A DNA stretch of 8,048 bases, from the NCBI GenBank assembly GCA_945835085.1, contig CAMAIG010000054.1:1-8048 (forward strand), given 5' to 3'. This stretch comes from an uncultured Ruminococcus sp. (GTDB lineage Bacteria; Bacillota; Clostridia; Oscillospirales; Ruminococcaceae). Below are positions 1 through 5,795 of the stretch, piece by piece. Within the stretch, counting starts at the first letter, position 1, and every line of letters starts with the position of its first letter. Position numbers and translations under genes: made by a program. The notes beneath the pieces were generated by a model. It worked only from the letters and a program-made list of their open reading frames with translations. It was not told where the DNA came from and ran no database searches.

Positions 1-1011
1 TATTATGACGGAAACAATATTTCACCCACCTATTTAACTGAGATCGTTTCGATCTGTGAGGGCAAGGATTTCTCCGTAAATGTTATCTCCAAGTCCGGTA
101 CTACCACCGAGCCTGCACTTGCATTCAGAGTATTCCGTGAGATGGTCGAGAAGAAGTACGGCAAGGAGGGCGCAAAGGAAAGAATTTTTGCCACCACCGA
201 CAAGGCAAAGGGCACTCTTAAGAACCTTGCCGATAAGGAAGGCTATGAAACCTTCGTTATCCCCGATGATGTAGGCGGAAGATTTTCCGTGCTTACAGCA
301 GTAGGTCTTCTTCCCATCGCTGTTTCGGGCTGCGACATCGACGCTGTTATGGCGGGCGCTGCTCAGGCAAGAGAGGATTATAAGGCTGATTTCGAAAACA
401 ATGACTGCTACAAGTATGCAGCTATCAGAAATATCCTTTACAAAAAGGGCAAGTCCGTTGAGATACTCGTGGCTTATGACCCTGCATTCGCAATGATGAA
501 TGAATGGTTCAAGCAGCTCTTCGGCGAGAGCGAGGGCAAGGATAACAGAGGTATCTATCCTTCCTCCTGCGTATTCTCCACAGACCTTCACTCCATGGGT
601 CAGTTCATTCAGGACGGCTCAAGAGTTATGTTTGAAACTGTTGTAAATATCAAGAAGCCTAAGCAGGACTTCTTCCTTGAGGACGAGGCCGAAAATCTTG
701 ACGGTCTTAATTTCCTCACAAACCAGAATATGTCTGTTGTAAACAGATGTGCATATGAGGGAACCGTTCTTGCTCATACAGAGGGCGGCGTTCCCAATAT
801 TATCCTTGATCTTGAGGATACAAGCGAAAAGAGCTTCGGCTACATGGTATACTTCTTCGAGAAGGCTTGTGCTGTAAGCGGTTATATGCTCGGCATCAAT
901 CCCTTCAATCAGCCCGGCGTTGAGAGCTACAAGAAGAATATGTTTGCTCTTCTCGGCAAGCCCGGCTATGAGGATCAGAAGGCTGCACTTGAGGCTAAGC
1001 TCGGCAGATAA
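1..1011 (+). CDS. pgi: Glucose-6-phosphate isomerase, 5'-truncated by the window edge
   Basis: Cytoplasmic glycolytic enzyme that interconverts glucose 6-phosphate and fructose 6-phosphate. The reading frame is open from base 1, and 336 codons plus the TAA stop are visible. Bacillus-type Pgi is about 450 residues, so roughly 114 N-terminal residues should lie upstream. Visible family motifs are the sugar-phosphate-binding [10 protein letters not shown] (codons 31-40), a [11 protein letters not shown] segment (codons 92-102), the catalytic-base Glu in GESEGK (codon at 526-528), the ring-opening His in TDLHSMGQ (codon at 589-591) and the C-terminal Lys in GVESYKKN (codon at 931-933). Assignment of the three catalytic residues is by motif resemblance to characterised Pgi proteins. 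All expected motifs are present, so the part seen looks functional. The promoter is outside the window. No convincing T-tailed terminator follows the stop codon; the gap downstream is structured instead. Confidence 0.97.
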   Translation, partial: YYDGNNISPTYLTEIVSICEGKDFSVNVISKSGTTTEPALAFRVFREMVEKKYGKEGAKERIFATTDKAKGTLKNLADKEGYETFVIPDDVGGRFSVLTAVGLLPIAVSGCDIDAVMAGAAQAREDYKADFENNDCYKYAAIRNILYKKGKSVEILVAYDPAFAMMNEWFKQLFGESEGKDNRGIYPSSCVFSTDLHSMGQFIQDGSRVMFETVVNIKKPKQDFFLEDEAENLDGLNFLTNQNMSVVNRCAYEGTVLAHTEGGVPNIILDLEDTSEKSFGYMVYFFEKACAVSGYMLGINPFNQPGVESYKKNMFALLGKPGYEDQKAALEAKLGR

Positions 1012-1023
1012 ATCAAAGCTTCA

Positions 1024-1107
1024 ACCCCGTTTAAGGGGTGATGATAGATATGCTCTGCGTAGGATCGGGACGATCCTGCGTATGCGGCTGCACAGCGGCG
1101 CTGCATA
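1024..1107. repeat. Cluster of three inverted repeats in the pgi downstream gap
   Basis: The 149-base gap between pgi and the next gene holds three potential hairpins. The first is ACCCC/GGGGT (1024-1028 with 1035-1039, 6-base loop). The second is a strong stem of 10 pairs, extendable to 12 with G-T wobbles, centred on a GGA loop (1056-1067 with 1071-1082). The third has 8 pairs, one a G-T wobble (1081-1088 with 1100-1107). The second and third share bases 1081-1082 and so compete at their edge. None is followed by a T-run, so these are not typical intrinsic terminators. They could be a processing or stabilising structure for the pgi mRNA 3' end, a leader for the next gene, or a dispersed palindromic repeat. 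The pairing is seen directly; the role is unknown. Confidence 0.55.
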
Positions 1108-1151
1108 TGTCAGCAGGAGCGTATAAAAAATATTTTCCCGCCGCTGAGAAT

Positions 1152-1155
1152 GGAG
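1152..1155 (+). promoter_or_regulatory. Ribosome binding site deciding the start at 1161
   Basis: GGAG lies 5 bases before ATG 1161. It supports this start over the in-frame GTG at 1038, which would add 41 residues of low-complexity, cysteine-rich sequence ahead of the first beta strand and P-loop. Confidence 0.7.
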
Positions 1156-1160
1156 TTATT

Positions 1161-1571
1161 ATGGTAAAGATTATTACAGGTAACAAGGGTTCAGGTAAGA
1201 CCAAGGTTCTCATTGATATGATCAATGCAGCTTCTCAGAATACCGACGGTTATGTTGTCTGCATCGATAAGAGCGACAAGCTCAGACTGAATATTCCCCA
1301 CAGCGTAAGAATTGTTGATACAGATGTATACAGCATCTACTCCTTTGACGCATTCTTTGGTCTTGTTGCAGGTCTTGTAGCAGGAAACTACGATATAAAG
1401 GATATCTTTGTTGATTCTATCCTCAAGGTAGGCGGTGCTGATTTTGAGGCACTCGGCGCACTTCTTGCAAAGGTTGACAAGCTCACAGGCACAGATGTAA
1501 ACGTTGTTTTCACTGTATCTGCAGATAAGGCTGATCTTCCCGAGAGCGTAACAAAGTATATCATTCAGTGA
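1161..1571 (+). CDS. Small P-loop NTP-binding protein of unknown function
   Basis: A 136-residue protein that opens with a hydrophobic strand and a clear Walker A motif, GNKGSGKT (residues 7-14). A likely Walker B-type strand ends in Asp at residue 85 (DIFVD). No signal peptide is visible; a Gly/Ala/Val-rich stretch (about residues 65-75) is short and more likely a buried helix than a membrane anchor. The protein is much shorter than the AAA or PilT families, so it is probably a minimal P-loop fold. From memory, similar small proteins occur in clostridia, often loosely labelled ATP-binding or PilT-like; that label is not supported by any motility or pilus gene here. The gene stands between pgi and the promoter of the yceD-rpmF operon and could be co-transcribed with pgi, as no good promoter is seen before it. 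Function not recognised. Confidence 0.85.
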   Translation: MVKIITGNKGSGKTKVLIDMINAASQNTDGYVVCIDKSDKLRLNIPHSVRIVDTDVYSIYSFDAFFGLVAGLVAGNYDIKDIFVDSILKVGGADFEALGALLAKVDKLTGTDVNVVFTVSADKADLPESVTKYIIQ

Positions 1572-1598
1572 TTTTTTGAAAAAATTTGCCGCAGACTA

Positions 1599-1627
1599 TT
1601 GACATATCGTATTTTTGATGATATAAT
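1599..1627 (+). promoter_or_regulatory. Near-consensus sigma-A promoter with extended -10
   Basis: The -35 box TTGACA (1599-1604) is followed by a spacer of exactly 17 bases and the -10 box TATAAT (1622-1627). The -10 box is preceded by TG at 1619-1620, making an extended -10. An A/T-rich stretch at 1571-1587 may act as an upstream (UP-like) element. Transcription is predicted to begin near 1634, leaving a leader of only about 24 bases before the ATG at 1658. This is the clearest promoter in the window and should drive the yceD-rpmF pair strongly. Confidence 0.9.
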
Positions 1628-1646
1628 ATAATCTGTGTGTTGGTGC

Positions 1647-1651
1647 AGGAG
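1647..1651 (+). promoter_or_regulatory. Ribosome binding site deciding the start at 1658
   Basis: AGGAG lies 6 bases before ATG 1658. The in-frame GTG at 1637 has no such site and lies almost at the predicted transcription start, so it is unlikely to be used. Confidence 0.8.
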
Positions 1652-1657
1652 CGCTTT

Positions 1658-2116
1658 ATGGTTATAAACTTAAAACAGCTTTATGAACTTACGGGCGAAA
1701 AGTCCGAGATAAATACGGAGATATCTCCCGAAAGGCTGAAGGAAATACATGGTTATAGCTTTATCGGTCCTGTAACTCTGAAAGGCGTTATCCGCAATCG
1801 TGCAGGTGTGGTCACATTAAACTATACCGCAGATCTCAGGATAAGTGCCGAGTGCGACAGATGTTTGGGCTTGCTTGAAAGAGATTATTCCTTCGAGTTT
1901 GAGCATGTGCTTGTCAGGTCGCTATACGGCGATGATAACGACGAGTATGTTGTCACAGAGGGTGATGATCTTGATATGGACGAGCTTGCTGTAACAGATG
2001 TTCTGCTGCAGATGCCGACAAAGCTGCTCTGCAAAGAGGACTGCAAGGGATTGTGTCCGAAATGCGGTGCGGATTTAAATGTGTCTGACTGCGGCTGTGA
2101 AAGGCAGCAGTTATAA
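1658..2116 (+). CDS. yceD: YceD/DUF177 family protein, 23S rRNA accumulation factor
   Basis: A 152-residue cytoplasmic protein. Family features are the CDRC motif in the middle (Cys66, Cys69) and a cysteine-rich C-terminus of the form CKEDCKGLCPKCG...CGC (Cys125, 129, 133, 136, 145, 147), which looks like a metal site, probably zinc. An acidic stretch (about residues 91-108) precedes it. The family is encoded next to rpmF across many bacteria, and the E. coli member is linked to accumulation of 23S rRNA / 50S subunits. The biochemical role is not settled. It is the first gene after the strong promoter at 1599-1627, and rpmF follows after a 30-base gap, so the two should be co-transcribed. The length and both cysteine clusters match what is usual for Firmicutes members (ylbN in Bacillus). 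The start at ATG 1658 is chosen on the AGGAG site. Confidence 0.93.
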   Translation: MVINLKQLYELTGEKSEINTEISPERLKEIHGYSFIGPVTLKGVIRNRAGVVTLNYTADLRISAECDRCLGLLERDYSFEFEHVLVRSLYGDDNDEYVVTEGDDLDMDELAVTDVLLQMPTKLLCKEDCKGLCPKCGADLNVSDCGCERQQL

Positions 2117-2131
2117 CAGGTAATTATTGGT

Positions 2132-2139
2132 AAGGAGGT
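2132..2139 (+). promoter_or_regulatory. Full-length Shine-Dalgarno for rpmF
   Basis: AAGGAGGT is a perfect match to the 16S rRNA 3' end, spaced 7 bases from ATG 2147. It indicates high translation of L32. It also overlaps an in-frame GTG at 2138, which is therefore not the start. Confidence 0.9.
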
Positions 2140-2146
2140 GCTGATA

Positions 2147-2329
2147 ATGGCAGTACCAAAGAGAAAAGTATCCAAGGCAAGACGTGATAAAAGACGCAGT
2201 GCCGTTTGGAAGCTGGACGTTCCCGCTTTTTCAAGATGCTCACACTGCGGCGAGCTTACCGCTCCTCACAAGGTTTGCAAGAACTGCGGATATTACAAGG
2301 GCGTTGAAGTAATTAAGAAGGAAGCATAA
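2147..2329 (+). CDS. rpmF: 50S ribosomal protein L32 (bL32), zinc-binding form
   Basis: A 60-residue, very basic protein of the large ribosomal subunit. It starts with the hallmark MAVPKRKVSKARRDKRRS and has a zinc ribbon made of CSHC (Cys31, Cys34) and CKNC (Cys44, Cys47). The presence of all four cysteines marks the zinc-dependent (C+) version rather than a cysteine-free paralogue. Length is normal for the family. Start ATG 2147 gives the exact canonical N-terminus. The gene follows yceD in the same transcript and is closed by an intrinsic terminator 16 bases after its stop. In many Firmicutes rpmF is followed by fapR/plsX; here neither is present and the next genes are a DUF512 protein and der. 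Confidence 0.98.
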   Translation: MAVPKRKVSKARRDKRRSAVWKLDVPAFSRCSHCGELTAPHKVCKNCGYYKGVEVIKKEA

Positions 2330-2345
2330 TTTTTGTTTTCCACAG

Positions 2346-2384
2346 AAAGCAGAGTAGGAGCAATCCTTCTCTGCTTTTTTCTTT
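2346..2384 (+). terminator. Intrinsic terminator after rpmF
   Basis: An inverted repeat pairs 2346-2354 with 2369-2377 (9 base pairs, AAAGCAGAG/CTCTGCTTT). After one T-T mismatch the pairing continues as AGG/CCT around a 6-base loop. The right arm runs into a T-rich tail (six T, one C, three T). This is a good Rho-independent terminator for the yceD-rpmF transcript. It ends only 12 bases before the ribosome binding site of the next gene, so read-through may feed the downstream operon. Confidence 0.9.
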
Positions 2385-2395
2385 ACAGCTGTGTC

Positions 2396-2400
2396 GGAGG
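2396..2400 (+). promoter_or_regulatory. Ribosome binding site deciding the start at 2406
   Basis: GGAGG lies 5 bases before ATG 2406. The in-frame GTG at 2391 lies upstream of this site and would encode the site itself, so it is not the likely start. Confidence 0.8.
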
Positions 2401-2405
2401 TAAAT

Positions 2406-3704
2406 ATGTCGGCAAAAATTACAAGTGTGGTAAAAAATTCACCTGCAATGTGCTGCGGTGTAAGGGCAGGTGACATTCTCATATCTGTAAACGGCAGAAA
2501 GATCGATGATGTGCTGGATTATATGTATTATTCCGCAGAACGGACGATAAAGCTTGTTCTGAAGCGGGGAGAAAAATTCATCATGCTTAAAACCGAAAAA
2601 AATGAGTATGATGATCTGGGGCTTGAATTTGAAACCTTCCTGATGGATAAAAAGCAGAGCTGCTGCAATAAATGCGTTTTCTGCTTTATTGACCAGATGC
2701 CCGAGGGAATGAGGGAAACGCTTTATTTCAAGGACGATGACGCCCGTCTGTCGTTTTTGCAGGGAAACTATGTTACCCTTACAAATCTGGGACAGGCAGA
2801 TATCGACAGGATAATCGAAATGAAGCTTAATATCAACATTTCGGTGCATACTACCGATCCCGAGCTTCGCTGCAAAATGATGAACAATCGCTTTGCGGGA
2901 GAAAAAATTGATTTTCTAAGGCAGATGGCGGAGGCAGGCATTTCGATGAACTGCCAGATAGTTCTCTGTCCGGGGCTGAATGACGGAGATGCTCTTCGCA
3001 AAACGCTTTCCGATCTTGGTGCCCTTATGCCGAATATCAGCAGTATTGCGGTTGTTCCCGTTGGGCTTACGAAGTTCAGAGAGGGGCTTTATCCCCTGAC
3101 CCTTTTCGATGAAAAGACGGCTGGGGAAAATATTGACATTATGGAGCAGTTCCAGCGTGAGTTCATGGAAAAATACGGCACAAGGCTGGTTTTTCCCTCG
3201 GATGAATTTTATCTTACCGCAAAAAGACCGCTTCCCGATGCCGATTATTATGAGGAATATCCTCAGTACGAAAACGGAGTGGGAATGCTCCGCTCACTTA
3301 TTGATGAATTTGCTGCCGCACTTGAATCGGCAGAAGCACCCTCGGGAAAACGAGAGGTTTCTGTTGCCACAGGAGTGCTGGCGTTTGACTTTATAGAAAA
3401 GCTTGCAAAAATGGCAGAGGAAAAATTTGATGACCTTACCTGCCATGTGTATAAGATAGAAAATAATTTTTTCGGAAAGACTATTACCGTTGCGGGGCTT
3501 CTGACCGCACAGGATATCATGGCTCAGCTGAAAGGACAGCCTCTCGGAACAGAGCTGCTGCTAACAAGCGCCATGATAATGCACAACAGCGACCTTTTCC
3601 TTGATGACTATCATATCAGCGATGTGGAAAAGACTCTGGGTGTTAAGATACGTCTTACGGAAAATGACGGATATGACCTGCTTGATGCAATACTTGGTTT
3701 ATGA
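2406..3704 (+). CDS. PDZ / radical-SAM-like / DUF512 iron-sulfur protein, function unknown
   Basis: A 432-residue cytoplasmic protein with three parts. Residues 1 to about 60 look like a small PDZ-type domain (SPAMCCGVRAGDILISVNG). About 80-210 form a radical-SAM-like region with CxxxCxxC at Cys86, Cys90 and Cys93, followed by a FKDDDARLSFLQGNY segment. About 215 to the end is the DUF512 domain, with family motifs VVPVGLTKFREGLYPL (from residue 216), FPSDEFY (263-269) and YEEYPQYENGVG (from 282). The three cysteines would bind a 4Fe-4S cluster that reacts with S-adenosylmethionine; this is inferred from the family motif. Related proteins occur in clostridia and cyanobacteria, and no substrate is known to me. 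The stop is 18 bases before der, so the two are very likely co-transcribed. This places it beside ribosome-assembly genes, hinting at a role in rRNA or ribosome modification, but that is only guilt by association. Confidence 0.93.
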   Translation: MSAKITSVVKNSPAMCCGVRAGDILISVNGRKIDDVLDYMYYSAERTIKLVLKRGEKFIMLKTEKNEYDDLGLEFETFLMDKKQSCCNKCVFCFIDQMPEGMRETLYFKDDDARLSFLQGNYVTLTNLGQADIDRIIEMKLNINISVHTTDPELRCKMMNNRFAGEKIDFLRQMAEAGISMNCQIVLCPGLNDGDALRKTLSDLGALMPNISSIAVVPVGLTKFREGLYPLTLFDEKTAGENIDIMEQFQREFMEKYGTRLVFPSDEFYLTAKRPLPDADYYEEYPQYENGVGMLRSLIDEFAAALESAEAPSGKREVSVATGVLAFDFIEKLAKMAEEKFDDLTCHVYKIENNFFGKTITVAGLLTAQDIMAQLKGQPLGTELLLTSAMIMHNSDLFLDDYHISDVEKTLGVKIRLTENDGYDLLDAILGL

Positions 3705-3722
3705 TAGATTGGAGATGATAAT

Positions 3723-5054
3723 ATGTCACTGCCCATAGTTGCTGTTGTTGGACGCCCTAATGTGGGAAAGTCCACCCTTTTCAACAAGCTTGTAGGCAAG
3801 AGGCTTTCAATAGTTGAGGATACTCCCGGTGTGACCCGTGACCGTATCTATTCAAAGTGTGAATGGAGAAACAGGGAGTTCATGATCGTTGATACAGGCG
3901 GAATTGAGCCTGCCAGCGAGGATATAATCCTTGCACAGATGCGCAGACAGGCTCAGGTCGCTATCGAAAAGGCAGATGTTATCGTGTTTCTTACGGATAT
4001 CCGCTGCGGAGTAACTGCTGATGATTATGAGGTTGCTTCCATGTTGAAGAAATCGGGAAAGCCCGTTATTCTTGCGGTAAATAAGTGTGACACCATAGGC
4101 GAGCCTCCTGCGGAGTTCTATGAATTCTATAATCTCGGAATGGGTGATCCATTCCCCGTTTCCGCTCAGCACGGTCACGGCTCCGGCGACCTTCTTGATG
4201 AGATATTCAAATATTTCCCTTCCGAGGACGCAGATGAATATGACGAGGAGTATATCAAGGTTGCAGTTATCGGAAAGCCCAATGTAGGCAAATCCTCTCT
4301 TATCAACCGAATTGCGGGAGAGGAGCGTGTTATCGTTTCCGATATTGCGGGAACTACCCGTGACGCTACCGACACGATCATCGAAAATGAGAGCGGAAAG
4401 TACGTTTTCATTGACACAGCAGGTATCAGAAGAAAGTCCAAGGTAACCGAGAAGATCGAGCATTACAGCGTGCTGAGAGCTTATATGGCGGTTGACCGTG
4501 CAGATGTCTGCATAATCGTTATCGACGCTCTTGTGGGCTTTACCGAGCAGGATTCAAAGGTTGCGGGATATGCCCATGAGCAGGGCAAGGCTTGCATTGT
4601 GGCTGTAAACAAGTGGGATGCGGTCGAAAAGAATTCGGGCACTATGGACGAATATACAACTGAGCTGAAGGAGAAATTCAGCTTCATGTCCTACGTTCCC
4701 TTCATATTCATTTCCGCAATGACAGGACAGAGAGTTGACAAGCTTTTTCCTCTCATCAACAGTGTAAATTCCCAGAACAGCATGAGAATAACCACAGGTA
4801 TGCTCAATGATGTCCTTTCCTATGCGACCACAAGAGTCCAGCCCCCTTCGGACAAGGGCAGAAGGCTGAAGATATACTATATGACCCAGGCGTCCACAAA
4901 GCCTCCCACATTTGTAGTTTTCGTTAACCGTGCGGATCTGTTCCATTTTTCATATCAGAGGTATATCGAAAATCAGATAAGGCAGACCTTCGGGCTTGAC
5001 GGAACACCTGTAAGATTTGTCATTCGAGAAAGAGATAATCAGGATACTAAATAA
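3723..5054 (+). CDS. der: Ribosome biogenesis GTPase Der (EngA)
   Basis: An essential double GTPase needed for maturation of the 50S subunit. The 443-residue protein has two complete Ras-like G domains and a C-terminal KH-like domain. The first domain shows GRPNVGKS (10-17), DTGG (57-60) and NKCD (120-123). An acidic linker (about 166-177) follows. The second domain shows GKPNVGKS (184-191), DTAG (231-234) and NKWD (296-299). The KH-like domain covers roughly 350-443. Length and motifs are fully typical, with nothing missing. GGAG at 3711-3714 lies 8 bases before the ATG. It sits between the DUF512 gene (18-base gap) and plsY (17-base gap), in one operon. Joining it with yceD and rpmF upstream gives a cluster for large-subunit assembly. 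Confidence 0.99.
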   Translation: MSLPIVAVVGRPNVGKSTLFNKLVGKRLSIVEDTPGVTRDRIYSKCEWRNREFMIVDTGGIEPASEDIILAQMRRQAQVAIEKADVIVFLTDIRCGVTADDYEVASMLKKSGKPVILAVNKCDTIGEPPAEFYEFYNLGMGDPFPVSAQHGHGSGDLLDEIFKYFPSEDADEYDEEYIKVAVIGKPNVGKSSLINRIAGEERVIVSDIAGTTRDATDTIIENESGKYVFIDTAGIRRKSKVTEKIEHYSVLRAYMAVDRADVCIIVIDALVGFTEQDSKVAGYAHEQGKACIVAVNKWDAVEKNSGTMDEYTTELKEKFSFMSYVPFIFISAMTGQRVDKLFPLINSVNSQNSMRITTGMLNDVLSYATTRVQPPSDKGRRLKIYYMTQASTKPPTFVVFVNRADLFHFSYQRYIENQIRQTFGLDGTPVRFVIRERDNQDTK

Positions 5055-5056
5055 TT

Positions 5057-5061
5057 GGGGG
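5057..5061 (+). promoter_or_regulatory. Atypical G-rich ribosome binding site for plsY
   Basis: Only GGGGG, 10 bases before ATG 5072, precedes the gene. It can pair with CCUCC of 16S rRNA through one G-U wobble. Compared with the AGGAG/GGAGG sites of its neighbours this is weaker and more distant, suggesting lower initiation or coupling to translation of der, which ends 17 bases upstream. Confidence 0.5.
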
Positions 5062-5071
5062 CATTTTTCAA

Positions 5072-5779
5072 ATGTTGATACTTGCACTTATTTTGACTGT
5101 TGTAATATCATATCTGCTTGGCAGCTGCAACAGTGCAATTATCGTTGTCAGACTGTTAAAGCATGAGGATATCAGGGAGCATGGAAGTAAGAATGCGGGG
5201 CTTACGAATACACTTCGCTGCTATGGAAAAATTCCTGCACTGCTTACCCTTATAGGCGATCTCGGCAAGGGAATAATTGCCGCAATAATAAGCATAGCTA
5301 TCACTTCATATCTGATAGGACCGGGATTTCTCCCCGAATATGGGATCGACAGAGATACAATCGGCTATATATCGGGAATTTTTTCCATAATAGGACATAT
5401 TTTCCCGCTGTATTACGGTTTCAAGGGCGGCAAGGGCGTGCTTGTGTCATGCTCCATACTGCTTGTTATCGACCCTGTCACATTCTGCATAGTAATACCT
5501 ATATTCATACTAGTTGTTGCAATATCAAGATATGTTTCCCTTGGCTCGATAATTGCAGCAGCGGCATATCCTATTGTGACCTTCATTCTTCATATGACCT
5601 ATTATGGTCTGGGCTTAAAGCTGTCCCTTGTCCATGCAGGACTTGTCGTATGCACAAGTGCGATGCTCATTTATATGCACCGTACAAATATTCAGCGTCT
5701 TAGAGCGGGAACGGAGAATAAATTCGGTCAGAAAAAGGTAAATCCCGTTCCCAATGACACTATCGAAGAACAGAAATAA
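5072..5779 (+). CDS. plsY: Glycerol-3-phosphate acyltransferase PlsY
   Basis: Integral membrane enzyme that transfers an acyl group from acyl-phosphate (made by PlsX) to glycerol 3-phosphate, giving lysophosphatidic acid. The 235 residues include several hydrophobic membrane helices (for example about 2-18, 67-84, 97-115, 124-150, 155-180 and 185-202). The three PlsY motifs are recognisable. Motif 1 is DIREHGSKNAGLTN (33-46), motif 2 is FKGGKGV (117-123), and motif 3 is HRTNIQRLRAGTENK (203-217) with the important His203, Asn206 and Glu215. Two positions differ from the usual consensus: GSCN (17-20) replaces GSIP and GSKN (38-41) replaces GSGN. The charged tail after 217 is somewhat long. It lies between der and gpsA (16-base gap), and GpsA supplies its substrate. 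plsX is not in the window. Confidence 0.96.
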   Translation: MLILALILTVVISYLLGSCNSAIIVVRLLKHEDIREHGSKNAGLTNTLRCYGKIPALLTLIGDLGKGIIAAIISIAITSYLIGPGFLPEYGIDRDTIGYISGIFSIIGHIFPLYYGFKGGKGVLVSCSILLVIDPVTFCIVIPIFILVVAISRYVSLGSIIAAAAYPIVTFILHMTYYGLGLKLSLVHAGLVVCTSAMLIYMHRTNIQRLRAGTENKFGQKKVNPVPNDTIEEQK

Positions 5780-5783
5780 CAGC

Positions 5784-5788
5784 GGAGG
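5784..5788 (+). promoter_or_regulatory. Ribosome binding site deciding the gpsA start at 5796
   Basis: GGAGG lies 7 bases before ATG 5796. The longer in-frame ATG at 5754 would overlap plsY by 26 bases and place 14 polar residues ahead of the Rossmann fold, so 5796 is preferred. Confidence 0.85.
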
Positions 5789-5795
5789 AAAAAAT

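Noticed and set aside
34..591. Long open frame on the minus strand opposite pgi
   Set aside because: It mirrors the codon pattern of pgi, has no recognisable protein features, and lies wholly inside a clear gene.
1122..1127. TATAAA as a -10 box for the P-loop gene
   Set aside because: The sequence 17 bases upstream (CGCTGC) does not resemble a -35 box, and no extended -10 TG is present.
1038..1160. 41-residue N-terminal extension of the P-loop protein from GTG 1038
   Set aside because: It runs through the hairpins, is cysteine-rich without pattern, and a good ribosome binding site plus the expected start of the first beta strand support ATG 1161.
1571..1586. Palindrome ATTTTTTGAAAAAAT as a terminator after the P-loop gene
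   Set aside because: The stem is only A-T pairs with a one-base loop, so it cannot form a stable terminator; it is better read as A/T-rich DNA upstream of the promoter.
2304..2332. Possible promoter (TTGAAG, 17 bases, TAATTT) at the end of rpmF for the downstream operon
   Set aside because: Both boxes are weak, and any transcript from it would still have to cross the terminator at 2346-2384.
3852..4463. Long open frame on the minus strand opposite der
   Set aside because: It is a shadow of the der coding frame with no family motif.
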